Origin: Stratiolaelaps scimitus
Taxonomy: Eukaryota > Arthropoda > Arachnida > Mesostigmata > Laelapidae
Direction: 5' to 3'
DNA: 64,000 nucleotides
NCBI GenBank assembly: GCA_019614645.1
Contig: JABWDB010000038.1
Span: 868,001 to 932,000, forward strand
The notes under the pieces are model-generated. The model did no database searches and was not told the DNA's origin. It saw only the letters and a program-made list of their open reading frames with translations. Position numbers and translations under genes: made by a program. Below, piece by piece: positions 49,860-59,820 of the stretch (positions are counted from its first letter, which is position 1; each line of letters opens with the position of its first letter).

Positions 49860-52800
49860 AAAAATACAAACACTCTATCTAAATCACAAATATATATATA
49901 TATATATATATTTGCGATTTAGATTAGAAAGGTTGTTTTCGCCTTTCCTAGAAAGGTTTTTTTGTAAGCAGTTTCATTATAATTTCACTATATATCAATA
50001 TTGGGAGTGCGTTTGTTAAATTAAACGTATGTTTAATTGTGCGCGCAAAAGAGCAAAGAGCAAAAGGGAAGTATAAGATAATAAAGGGAATTCTATCATG
50101 GCGTAACTTGAGTGATATGATGGAGTAGTTCTATGATTATAAACTTGTTAAGGCGAACTTAAACAAATTGTGGTGATGCCTAGTTATCCTTTTAGCTTTC
50201 CAGCACACTTAAAATATCGTATAAATAGTAATAGTTTAATATTTGTTACGGTTTCGTTACAGCGCGCGGAATATTGTTAATTCCTATTATAAATGTTATA
50301 CTAACTTGTACAATACTTCCTTTTAACTTATAGGGCAATACATCGAGCTTGAAACAGGCATACAAATATAAACACATAGATAAAGTCATATTAATAATGT
50401 GCAGCGAGAATATATAGTGTGCACACCTTCTGAATCCTGTGGCAATTGCCGGAGGTTGAAATCCTCCGTTAAGGGTGGTGCCCTGATTGAAATTGACATC
50501 TGCTTCTCTATGAGGTAGGCCAGCGCCAAATCCGTCTCCCGTTAAGAACGGATTTCCGACGGGACTGTCAAAGCCATCGTATTCTGGAAGTGATTAGAAA
50601 AGTTACCTGGAAACTTAAGTACCTGGAAAGCATTGAATGTTTCAGATGCCTAAAGATTCGGTGGGTATTACCTGGGAAGTAAGCTATCGGCCAAGGAAAT
50701 AACTGTCAGCATCCAAAATGCTTTCTAAAAAATATATTTTCGCCCTTTCCGGCCCATAGAACGCTAAGGAGAGTTGGCGCGCAGACATAAACAGCCTCTT
50801 TCGTTCGCATTACTGATCACTAAATAAAAAAAAACACAGATCACTAAATAGACAACAAGAATCATTCTTCTTCTTCAAAAATACCCGATGCATCTATTGC
50901 GTGCTTAGTAAAGAGTTCATTGATAGCGAGTGCCAAGGTACGCTGGTGCATGAATAGCATATATGATCCAAATTAGTTCCATCACGTGCTGTAATTAGCC
51001 AAGAAGATAAAACGAAGTGAAACCATTTTCAGCGCTCCCGAAGAGCCCGTTGTAGGTTCCATCGAAGTCTTGTCCTGTAACACCGACGTTCACCAGAGGG
51101 TGATCAATTGACCCATTGGCTAACGTTCCCTGGGGACCAAAGTTGAATTGACTGCCCACATTGCCTATGCCTGAAATGACATATTAAAAATGCGTGTTAA
51201 CACCAACGTATAGTGCATGCATTTGAAGAACCATTCATCTCGATTTTGATTATGTAGATGGCTAACATACAAGTAGGCCAGTGATAAAGCCGGGTCGAAC
51301 CTTAGATATGTAGTAATAGTGTAGTAGCTATTTTGCCAAAATTCTCTGTTTATTTAACCAGAAACTTCAACCGTCCGGTCGAGTGGCTGTTGACAGCTCT
51401 TTCTATCTAGATCTGAGAACACGTTGCAAGTGGCTTCAACGTTATGTTACAGGCACATATCACAAAATGCCGATGCTCCTAATGTATGTAGACCCAACGT
51501 GCAGATAGTGAAGAGAGGCTGTACTATTTCGCTGAGGTGATTCACAGACCGTTAATGTTGAATTGGTTCTGGTTGAAATGCTGCCCGCCATTAAAACCCC
51601 CGTTGAAATTAGCTGGTCCCAGGCCAAAATGTGGTGCAGGTAACCCGAACAACGGTTCATGTCTGAAATTCATAGGTTAGCATGCAGAAGTTTGAGAAGA
51701 ACATGTACGAGTTATGTACGGCAAGTCATGTACGGAGCACATATGAGTTACCTACGACAAGATAATTTTTATTAATATTTCAAAGAAATTCATTAATGAA
51801 TTAGTTCTGCTACGACACACAGTTCTGTTAGTGAGGTAGGTTAGTCATGATATCACGTTACCCGATATTGTTGCCTTGAAATCTGCCTCCGTTAGGAACC
51901 TGTGGCGAAAACTGAACCGGCATAAAGCCATCCTGACCTACCGGACCAGGTCCGAATGAAAATGGAGGCCGCCCTGAAACAAATCGATTTCTTTTTGTGA
52001 CCATTTACATTTCCTGTTTGATATCTAGAATACTAGAGAAATATTTATATCCTCTTTTGTACGTAACTGGAAAAGTTTGTTGTCAAGTTTTCTGTGAAGT
52101 AGCCTTGTTTTTGTGAAGTAGATGGTACATATATATTTACAGTTGTGCAGACTAACAACGAACCTTGATCAACTGAGTAGGTCAAAACTCTTGCATCGCC
52201 CTTAATGAATCATTAACATTTAACATAATTATTTACAAAGTATAGCAGAGGAGGAAAGAGAAAGAGAGAGTTAACTGACTTCCCTGGAAACACGCCACAT
52301 GAACAAATTATTGATCCTTTGGGTGTAAACTACAAATCCTGGTCTGCTTCTAGCATGTTACTTAACAGATCGCTACAAAACCATAATTCGTTAATTCTAC
52401 ATTATATATAATATTATCGACCAAAACAGGTTCCTTATTTGAAAATGTTACTATTAAAGTAATGGCTTTTTGCAATTGAATTATGATATAACATCGTGAT
52501 GACAATTGCTTCTCGCGACCCGTTTTGGAAAAAGTTTCTCTGGTTGCCTCTCTTACCACTATGCAAAAGTCATGGTCTCTCCTGTCTCTATTTATAATTG
52601 CCTAGAAATAATCCCGGTAAAAAATCCACGACACTCACCTGGTAGGAGTCCTTGTGGAAAAACAGGACCCCTACCCACAGTTGGACCTCCCGGAGGCGGG
52701 CCCAAGGGTCCAATCGGTGGGTCTCTCTGCCGAATGGCAGGTGGAGGCAATTGAGGGTTTTGTGCAATATCCGCGGGTGGTTCAGGACGACCTTGATCAT

Positions 52801-53982
52801 TCGAATGGCCACCGGGGGGCATTCGTGTACCAAAAGGTGGTGGTGGTGGTGGTGGACGTGCTAATTGAGGTTGGCGACCTGCTCCACGGGGGTCGCCTTG
52901 ATCACCGGGACTATCAGGTCCACCCGCCGATTCGTCATGCTCTCGAGATCCAGATTCTCTTGATGTATCTGAAGGACGCCGCTCTGGAGCCTCCTCTTGC
53001 GCCTCAGCGTGCGTATCTCGCACCTCCGAAGCACTGGGATTTAAAGTTACCCGTTGATTATAATTAGATCGATAATCATTTTGTGCCGACATCCTTTGAT
53101 TGTTTTTTTCGCTCGAGGACTTCACAATTGAATCTTTGGATCGAAGCTCAGTCTGGCGGTGTTTCAATTGAGGCCGCTTCGAGAAGTCAGTCGATCTTTC
53201 CAATGGAGTCGAGGTGTCATTGCCGGTGTGGTCTTTCATTTCTTTCGAAGAGCCCCCAAAGCTTCCGTAACTCACGGACCCATCGACGATGCCCCGTGGT
53301 CCGCCTTTCAATGCAGACAAATGCCTGGATGCAACTTGACTAGGTTGGGGTACTTCTGAAATAGCACGGCACAAGGATTCATCAGTGGTGTATCACACTA
53401 GGCCGTTTTATGTCGGAACTGTGAAGCAGATATCGTCATTGTTCACCCAATGTTACAAGCCATAAATAATATAATATGATTGAAATTATTAGAATATATA
53501 CTAATAATAATAATGATGATGATGACGAGCTAAAAATGATGTTGTAAACGGGCCTTGTTTAAAGGGTAATGCACGTTGTTGAATAACCTACCGGTTAACG
53601 ATTCATGTGATTCTTGTGATTCACTGCTGCTGCTGCTGTTGTTGTTTTTACCATATTCGCTTTCAACTTCTGAGTCCGAGCTGCCGGTAACAATGATATT
53701 ATGAGATGAAGTGAGATTGCCAACGCTGTTGGAAGTATCAAAGGGGTAGTATCTACCTTGCCGTGGTCTGTCTTGCAAGCTTGAAATGATCTGTTTTGAA
53801 ATGTTCGCATCTCCGTACTCAGGCTCCCCATGAGATGGTTTTATGTTGTCTGAAGTGACACACATTGTCACACATATTGTTACGATTATCTGAAACGAAA
53901 CAAAATACCCATGAATCTCATGAACAAACCTCAAAGAGACTAGTACAACCAGTACACCTCGGACTATGCGATGGTATAACAT
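42599..53982 (-). CDS. Spätzle-like secreted cystine-knot ligand, 13 exons
   Basis: Spätzle proteins are secreted, proteolytically activated ligands of Toll receptors. Exons in coding order: 53982-53592, 53355-52639, 51973-51862, 51662-51550, 51170-51024, 50583-50427, 45892-45766, 45392-45312, 45041-44835, 44292-44225, 43693-43441, 43003-42882, 42755-42599. They sum to 2,652 nt (883 codons plus stop) with every phase matching. The C-terminal ~100 residues are the knot: TRGAWKVIVNV, QYVRIETC, QCVQKETTRRLAAWSPEEGL, DTFQFPVACSCLVA. N-terminal to it are a hydrophobic leader and a very long Pro/Gly/Asn/Gln-rich prodomain. Intron 6 (4.5 kb) hosts mobile elements. I cannot assign a subtype (spz1-6). 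The start is uncertain: an acceptor at 53890/53891 suggests an upstream first exon may replace the first 30 residues. Confidence 0.88.
43441..44292 (-). CDS. Spätzle exons 10-11: Cys-rich pro-segment before the knot
   Basis: Exon 10 (44292-44225) encodes IPPCALSARGNMTYCTTDDH and then YPH across a GTATGT donor. The C...C...YP pattern is typical of the pro-segment in Spätzle-family proteins. Exon 11 (43693-43441) continues with an acidic helical region and ends at SEACSSE, the first knot cysteine. The preceding exon ends RPYR, a minimal R-x-x-R furin-type site; whether it is used is unknown. Confidence 0.85.
44610..44690 (+). repeat. Second copy of the SINE body (diverged)
   Basis: GGGGGTCCTTCTAATGAAGCAATG...GAACAGTACC aligns by eye with the body of the element at 40447-40490, without the tRNA-like head. 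It lies in an intron of the Spätzle-like gene. Confidence 0.35.
44835..53355 (-). CDS. Spätzle exons 2-9: Pro/Gly/Asn/Gln-rich prodomain
   Basis: Exon 2 (53355-52639) is charged and then strongly Pro-rich, with an eight-Pro run near 52845 and repeated GPPPGG. Exons 3-9 are short (81-207 nt) and encode repeats of FG, GN, NG, FN and PxP (for example FGLGPANFNGGFNGG, GNVGSQFNFGPQG, GDGFGAGLP). All acceptors have pyrimidine-AG and all phases join. Such a region is expected to be disordered and extracellular. It is much longer than the roughly 100-200-residue prodomain of classical Spätzle. Confidence 0.82.
46040..46640 (-). mobile_element. Degenerate non-LTR retrotransposon reverse transcriptase
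   Basis: Translating the minus strand across frameshifts recovers reverse-transcriptase blocks: HIEDILVEPL (about 46530), a LFTPNQFGFRR-like block at 46291-46330, DAVLKMVEW, and an LDLRRAFDS-like block (46165-46230) followed by LLKLDNPG. Stops and frame changes break it throughout, so it is inactive. It is in the same orientation as the host gene. A jockey/R1-like clade is likely but not certain. Fragments of the same insertion may extend to 46982. Confidence 0.7.
47251..48022 (-). pseudogene. Possible ORF1/gag-like remnant upstream of the RT
   Basis: Two overlapping minus-strand frames (48022-47627 and 47646-47251) are coding-like and look like one older frame split by a shift. The Cys/Arg-rich middle (CQLSTCTLMAPQECPRR) loosely recalls a nucleic-acid-binding Cys region of LINE ORF1 proteins. 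Position upstream of, and on the same strand as, the RT supports this. The family is not recognised. Confidence 0.35.
48057..48322 (+). repeat. Direct repeat copy A, follows a (TA)n tract
   Basis: Begins ATGATTTAGATTAGAAAGGTTG and ends GGGAATTGTATCATGGCGTAACTTT. It matches 49914-50110 with substitutions and several indels. Both copies start right after (TA)n. Possible arms of a mobile element or an old duplication. Confidence 0.65.
48481..48540. repeat. Short hairpin, 27-bp arms, 6-nt loop
   Basis: AGAATGAATCTTCAGAATAAAGCGTCC (48481-48507) and its near reverse complement at 48514-48540 are separated by TAATGT. Only two or three positions mismatch. It lies just inside direct repeat copy A. 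Confidence 0.75.
48859..49750 (+). other. GC-richer block with coding-like frames between the direct repeats
   Basis: Open frames occur in all three plus-strand phases: a 220-codon frame at 48980-49642, a 46-codon ATG frame at 49013 beginning with a Gln run, and a frame at 49437-49751. None holds a recognised domain. Composition differs from the flanking AT-rich intron. It could be a processed or captured gene fragment, or element-internal sequence. Confidence 0.3.
49812..49911. repeat. (TA)n tracts flanking a palindromic spacer
   Basis: Two TA runs (49812-49860 and 49889-49911) separated by an AT-rich spacer containing CTATCTAAATCACAAA, which mirrors the start of direct repeat copy B. Confidence 0.85.
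49914..50110 (+). repeat. Direct repeat copy B
   Basis: Starts GCGATTTAGATTAGAAAGGTTG and ends GGAATTCTATCATGGCGTAACTT, sharing long blocks (GTTAAATTAAACGTATGTTTAATTGT, split here as internal matches) with 48057-48322. Its left edge is a palindrome: CTATCTAAATCACAAATA, (TA)n, then TATTTGCGATTTAGATTAG. Confidence 0.65.
53592..53982 (-). CDS. Spätzle first coding exon: hydrophobic leader
   Basis: From ATG at 53982 the frame begins MLYHRIVRGVLVVLVSLRFV, a signal-peptide-like run, followed by a second hydrophobic run (IIVTICVTMCV), then an acidic Ser-rich segment ending SLTG. A good acceptor (TTTCGTTTCAG) lies between the two hydrophobic runs at 53891. The second run could therefore be the end of a signal peptide started in an undetected upstream exon. 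Either reading predicts secretion. Confidence 0.65.
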
Positions 53983-54232
53983 GATATTACGTAGTGAAAC
54001 GCGCCAGGATACAACGTGTACAAATACTGGATTCTTACACGGATAGTAACATGCGTGTACATGTAGATGCGTGACGCTCGTCTGTGATTCTTGCTTTCAG
54101 CGGAATTAATATAACACAGGCAATACCATTTTCACTAGTGTAGCAGTGTTCATACATTATTACCTGACAAATACTTCTTATAAATGAACAAATAGAGAGA
54201 CTTTTCACCAGAAATAAACAAAATATATTGAG

Positions 54233-54549
54233 ATCACAGTGGCTTTGACCACCAACTCTTAATGTCGCGAGAACATCATTGAAAAAGTTGCAAAGCATAT
54301 ACTCAAAAAATGATGTTTCTTTTCCACCCAGATACAGTATTATTGGAAAATGCCAACTTTCATCATACTCTGGTGATGAGTTATCGTTATCAACGAATAG
54401 TAAGTTCTCTGGATCGGAGGTTCAGTTGGCATTTTCCAATAATACTGGATCTGGGTGGAAAAGAAACATCATTTTTTGAGTATATGCTTTGCAACTTTTT
54501 CAATGATGTTCTCGCGACATTAAGAGTTGGTGGTCAAAGCCACTGTGAT
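54233..54549. repeat. Near-perfect inverted repeat, 126-bp arms, 65-bp loop
   Basis: Left arm 54233-54358 and right arm 54424-54549 are reverse complements with a single mismatch seen (GATACAG versus GATCCAG). The palindrome sits about 250 bp upstream of the putative Spätzle start codon. No transposase lies in it, so it is a foldback element, a recent inverted duplication or a hairpin-RNA locus. Matching peptide frames on the two arms are consequences of the symmetry. Confidence 0.92.
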
Positions 54550-54690
54550 TTGCCAAAGCCACCATGATTGACTGATCGTTGCGGTCTTGACAAAAAAGCT
54601 ATGTGGTGGTGGTTGATAATGCTATTTTAGATCACGAATACCGTATACATGTCGTTTGCAAACGTGTTTCATTTGTTGGCGACGATTTAA

Positions 54691-55284
54691 CCCCGGCGAC
54701 GATCACCGTCAAACAGAACAATTGAAATTGACTTTCACTGCTTCTTGCTGCTTCCGTTCATCTACTCAGGTCTATGTAAAGCTTGCTTGATCCTTGTATT
54801 AAATCACGAGTTATGTTATTGGCGAGCTTGGTTGTCATACAGGTCCAACTATAACAAAAACAAAACTTCTCTCGTGGAACTATTTTATGTCTATTTGTAC
54901 AAGCCGAACCAAGGTGGTTGGGTGGCTCTACTTCCAAGTTCTTCTGTTGACTCGAATGGGTACACTGAGTTGCAACTGTTCATTAAGGGGAACCATGCGT
55001 ACATTTCTATACATCACTATGGGAAAATAGAATCTCCATCTATTGTCCTGCCTAAGCCAATGCCTTCCTATTCTTCTTCCTCTATCATCAGGTGTTATTG
55101 CCCAATCAATCTTGATCACTTCGTTTATCGAACAATAGCCAGGCTAACATATAGTATTTGCCATCATCATTTTTTTGCTCCACTGCACCAGCCTTCTTTC
55201 GAAAGGTGGTTTATTGAAAATAAACCGCAAAACAACTCCTCATTTACGATAGCGTATCCGTCCATGAAAACAGCCATTTTATAG
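54691..55284 (+). CDS. Unassigned 198-codon open frame without clear ATG
   Basis: Open from just after a TAA at 54688 to a TAG at about 55284. No ATG occurs in the first ~100 codons, so it is an exon, a remnant or a mobile-element piece, not a complete gene. It is rich in Tyr, Ser, His, Pro and aromatic residues, with YVYLYKPNQGGWVALLPSSS and a Ser run. I do not recognise the family. A capsid-like or other viral/mobile origin is conceivable from composition and from the nearby palindrome and mariner copy, but no motif proves it. Confidence 0.3.
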   Translation, partial: PRRRSPSNRTIEIDFHCFLLLPFIYSGLCKACLILVLNHELCYWRAWLSYRSNYNKNKTSLVELFYVYLYKPNQGGWVALLPSSSVDSNGYTELQLFIKGNHAYISIHHYGKIESPSIVLPKPMPSYSSSSIIRCYCPINLDHFVYRTIARLTYSICHHHFFAPLHQPSFERWFIENKPQNNSSFTIAYPSMKTAIL

Positions 55285-55897
55285 TAAGCAACCAGCCACT
55301 TTACAGTCCAATTCAATCACTTCGATATTAAATCATCTTCCAGACCAATCATGCGATCAGCAGAATGTTACTGCTCAACGAGTTGCTGTAGATTGATGGC
55401 TAGCAATAATAGCCTGTTCGAGGTTCCGCGAATCCGATGTGAGGAGCTTCTGTCGTGGATAAACGATGATATAAACGCATCAGCTGTGAGCAGATGGGTG
55501 TTAATGACGTCAAAGCGCATCAACCGGGCGAAAATCTAATCGCTCAAGCGAAGCTTGATCCCGCATCGAATATCCCGTCGGTTTTTTTTCTCAGCGATCG
55601 ATTGAAGCTTCGAACGAAATCGGTTGGACTACTGCAACTGTTTTCTTGGATGATTTGACTGCTATGGAGCAACAGGAGGCATTACTTTTCTGAATATTCA
55701 AAGTTCCGACAGGGCGTTTACTATCGTCATCGTGAGATTGTAGATTAAATAAAATATACATCGAAAGCTGTGGTACCAATTTTTCTCGATCCTCTTAGGC
55801 ATATACAAATGTAATTAATTTCATGTCGATAGGAATCGTAAATATGACTTAAGTAGGTTAGGTTAATAGTGGTTTAAAGTCGGTTATATGGTATATA

Positions 55898-56530
55898 TTA
55901 GGCTGACCCAAAAAAATGAGACGCCTATCATCTTGCGCCATATTCTTATTATTAGCCGGTTTAAATTCAGATTTGGCGGGTAGTGAGACACAAGAATTAG
56001 CAAGCAGGCGGCGCGAAGGCCGCTAGCAGTCGGCTTCCGTTAGGCGTTCCAGGCGGACCAGGTCCCTCGGACTTGCATTCTCAGAACGAAAGTGTCAAGT
56101 TTATGTTTCAAGGGAAGAAATGTCCAGCCGGAATCCATCGAAGGTTAGTTAGTGTGCACGGCCATAATGCCCTAAGTCGAGCACAGGTGTACCGTTGGTG
56201 TGCGCAGTTTAGGTAAGGCGACTGGGACATTAATGAACATCGAGGGCGCCCACCCCCTCCCGAACCTCAATTCGACGAATGAGTTTTGACTAAAGTAGAG
56301 CTAGGTCATTAAGGGCTTTGTCGGCTGGAATTGGCGTACCTCGTGAAACATGTCGTCGAATTATTAAAAATGATCTGAGGATGGATCAAAATGGGTCCCT
56401 CATGAACCCGGTTCTGGCAGCAAAAGAGTTGGTTAGAGAATACCGTTGCAGTGGACGAGACATGGCTCAGCCTGTATAGAAAGCAGAAAAGAGATCAAGT
56501 GAAGTGGCTTCACCTTTCTGAAATGTTCAA
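55898..56530 (+). mobile_element. Dead mariner-family transposon fragment
   Basis: TA followed by a TTAGGCTGACCC terminus at 55898 resembles mariner inverted-repeat ends. Downstream, the translated frame gives the transposase helix-turn-helix region: KFMFQGKKC, then NALSRAQVYRWCAQFR ended by a stop, then GRP-rich linker. At about 56449-56510 it gives the catalytic block VAVDETWLSLYRKQKRDQVK, which contains the second conserved Asp. In-frame stops, shifts and a missing stretch between the two blocks make it inactive. No 3' inverted repeat was found. Confidence 0.78.
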
Positions 56531-56866
56531 TGAAAATGGTCCAAATTAACCGATTGTTTTTTGTTTTCCTATTAAGGCGACATCTGGGCAGATCGATCAA
56601 TCATACCATCAGACCGGTATCGTCGTCTAACACTCTTGCCATCTCAAATGGTTTGCTGCCTGTTTGTATCCGTCGTATTGCTAGGTACAATTCGGCTGGA
56701 TGTATAGGACTCGAAGGAACGGGCTCGGCTATTGCGGACAGCGACCTACACCTATGGGTAACCATCATAGGTAACCCTTCCAGTGCCACACAGATAAATA
56801 CCGAGAAATGTCTATGGGAGGAGGGCTGGAGGAGGCTCAGCCGCAAAACGATAGCCAGCGCGCCTA

Positions 56867-56980
56867 GGTCCTAAGGTCAATGTCTTCTTGGGTCCTAAGG
56901 TCCTAAGGTCAATGTCTTCTTGGGTCCTAAGGTCCTAAGGTCAATGTCTTCTTGGGTCCTAAGGTCAATGTCTTCTTGGG
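56867..56980. repeat. Minisatellite, four units of 24-32 bp
   Basis: AAGGTCAATGTCTTCTTGGG recurs four times with spacings of 32, 32 and 24 bp. The length variation comes from an extra GTCCTAAG in the longer units, so this is a nested repeat. Copies are essentially identical, implying recent expansion. Confidence 0.92.
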
Positions 56981-59795
56981 AGAATCTCGTTCTCCGACTC
57001 TCTAGATCTATGGTCGTAGACAAGGTTTCCACACTTGACAACAACACTTTTCAGATTCATCACTACTTTCCCAATATTTTTGTCTACCCAAAAGGGCCGA
57101 ATTCGAAATCCGATGCGAAAAGGGTAATCTCTAGGCTGATTTGATATTTTCAGTTAAATCGATTTCACCTCAATGCAATGCTTGATAGTTCCTACTCGTA
57201 TGCTGTAGCTATCCCTAGAGATCATGTCCCATTTTCAAATATATTTGTACTGAAGGGCAATGTTTTCAACCAATGATTGCCGCTGGATAGTTTACATTCG
57301 ACCACCATCATGTTCCAATGGTTCATCAACCTACGTCCGTTTCGTTCCCACTGGATAAGCAGCAGTCACGCTGCTAAACCGGACCAAGGCCCATGAATCT
57401 CTGAGGCCTGATGAATCCTTGTGCCGTAGTCCTGAGATTAAGCTTATACAGGCGAACTCGGACGCATTCTCTCATATGGGAAAACGTTTGCCAACTTTCG
57501 TACATGAGGCAATTATTATGACGCTAATATGGTATTGTGGTAATCATGTTGGAAATGCCGATTGGAATCTTAGCCGTATTCTGATATATGCTGTCATATG
57601 GGACCGACCACCTGTTACCTAAATAATCTTAATATTACTGCCTTTATGTAAATCGAGGCGGATGGCACAAGTTGAATCTGACATAACCATGTTTCGACTG
57701 CCTGTAACTCGGAGGTAGATTATTGTTACAACACCGAAATTCGGTCAAATAAGACATCCGTAACAGAGCTGTCGACATCGTTGAATCACGAGATGCATTA
57801 GATCCTGCGAGGCGGAACTAAACTTTCTGCTGAGAACAAAAGCAGAAGGCAAGATAGATTGATAGGAGCCAAATGCAAGACATTGCCAAAGAGATCTCGG
57901 CGTCACCTAGAACAGGTATTCAGTGTTTCAAAATAATAAGAATGACAAGAATAAGTGAACGCAAGTCGAGCGTAGATGTTTACAACACCCAAGTTTCGTA
58001 AAACCCAGTAGATTTATGGAAACAATATATGATGACAGTGATTATTTAATTACCTGTATGACAACAATAACGACCCAATCAAAAGACCCCCCTGGCTGGA
58101 ATTAATCTCAACGGGAGCTCGTCAGACTATTGAAAATATAGGTTGGCTCAAATCCTTCTCGTCGAACGTCTATTTAACCATCCACTTGGGAAGAAATGCA
58201 GGTAATCCGACGAAACTTCAACTGTTATTTCCTAACGGTAGACATATTTGTTTTCTAATTGTAGAGACAAACCTTTCGTCTAGTAGTGAGTCTTTCCCCA
58301 CCTCATATAATGTACAAAAAAAAGTTTGTTATTCAGTATTCATGGTTTACTTTTTTTATGTGACCTGTTGCCCATTCGTGTGAATTTTTGAGATTTCATC
58401 AGTTATCTAGATATGGCTATTTTTGTTGCACAGCAAGATTCATTTACTCAATTGTTAAGCACACCTGGCTTTGGTCAGAGCGAAACTTCTGGATTCCTAG
58501 CCAAATCGGAGGCTGACCATCTAAAACACTCAGATTTTTAACTGAGTCAAGAGAAAAGGGAACTTCTTCCACAGTTAAGCTGGAATCTCATCAATTTCAA
58601 AACAACAGACGAAGCTGAGAACTTAAGACAATTCATGAGGAAAATGATTTTTACATCATGGTTTCACTTACATGGCAGTAGAAACATTAATTTATCGCGA
58701 TTTTGTTTCTCTTGCGTGATCCCTGGTACAATCTAACAAAGGCCCGATATGTGAAATAGAGTTTTTTCCTTCAGTCCGACAATGCCATTATAAATGTGGA
58801 CGAAGTTGTACCAGTGAAGTTGATCACTTACCCTATTGTCCACGGTTATCTTGTGACTATCGCATATATTGATCAGATATTTGCTCCATATTTACTGTAG
58901 CACCCCTCTCCCCCAACCTCCACGGTATCCTCGCGTACATCCCATTTAATGGGCAAACTTTATTTCGTCTTAGTGTTATTCTTCGTGTTATGCGTTTCAA
59001 CGAATCATGGCACTGACTGTTTCTGCTCATTCACAACGCCGGGTGTCCGGCACAGAACGCTGAGGGCGGAACACTGATCTATTATACTTAGTTCTTCTTA
59101 ATGCTTCCGATGCAATTTCAAACAAGAACATAACTCTAACACATTTTATAGCCGTGATGAGAATGTGGTGTCGTTAACTACGAAGAATTTGTCTTGTTAC
59201 AATTTTCATAAATAAATATAACGCGCATTTGCACGAGTGATTAGTATTAGAGTAGACAACGGTATGCCTATTATTGAATACGTAATACCTAAAAGGTTAA
59301 GAGCTGAGGCCTGTCAGATAGGGGAACAGCTGAGGGCCAGCTCGAAAAAAAAATATATGTATATATTATTATTAACACGGAGAGACAATAATCGAAATGA
59401 ACTATTTATTATGCTCAGATGATTAGTGACCTTAACCAACAGGATCGATGCGCTGCGTGCTGACATGTGCATGTTGACCGATACATCTTACGATTTGGTA
59501 TTTGCCCGAAAAACGCACGAATAATTAATAATATTATAATAATAATATTAAACTACTTATATTAATAGTTAAGTTAACAATATATAATAAAATAAAAACG
59601 GGAACGACACGGTCATGCAAACGAATATCGGCCTTATTCTAAACATTCTTCACGAGCCTGTACGTAGGTCGAATATCATGGCTACCGCAGAATTCCGTTG
59701 TAAAAATATGTTGGATTGACGCTGTTGTGTGATGTCCAAACGTCGACGCGGAAAATTCACCGCAACGTAACTCTGCCAGAGTAGTAACAATTGGT

Positions 59796-59820
59796 GGGGG
59801 GTGGGTGGGAATGTTGGGGG
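59796..59820 (+). other. G-quadruplex-type motif
   Basis: Four G-runs of 6, 3, 3 and 5 separated by loops of 1, 1 and 6 nt meet the usual G-quadruplex pattern on the plus strand. No gene is recognised nearby. Confidence 0.6.

Larger units (their letters stand above)
45893..50426 (-). other. Intron 6 of the Spätzle-like gene (4.5 kb)
   Basis: Bounded by AGAAG|GTGTGC and TGTTTCAG|TCAAAATGG, which join AG+T to keep the frame. It is by far the largest intron of the gene and is filled with a decayed non-LTR element, direct repeats, hairpins and (TA)n tracts. Confidence 0.75.

Noticed and set aside
51460..51660. 66-codon minus-strand frame over Spätzle exon 4
   Set aside because: Out of phase; the correct phase reads the FGLGPANFNGG repeat and joins exons 3 and 5.
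52654..53067. 137-codon plus-strand frame
   Set aside because: Antisense shadow of the Pro-rich Spätzle exon 2.
54279..54567. Matching peptide frames on both strands
   Set aside because: A consequence of the palindrome, not a gene.
58128..58155. Second mariner terminus (TATAGGTTGGCTCAAA)
   Set aside because: Resembles a mariner end but has no transposase sequence or partner repeat nearby.
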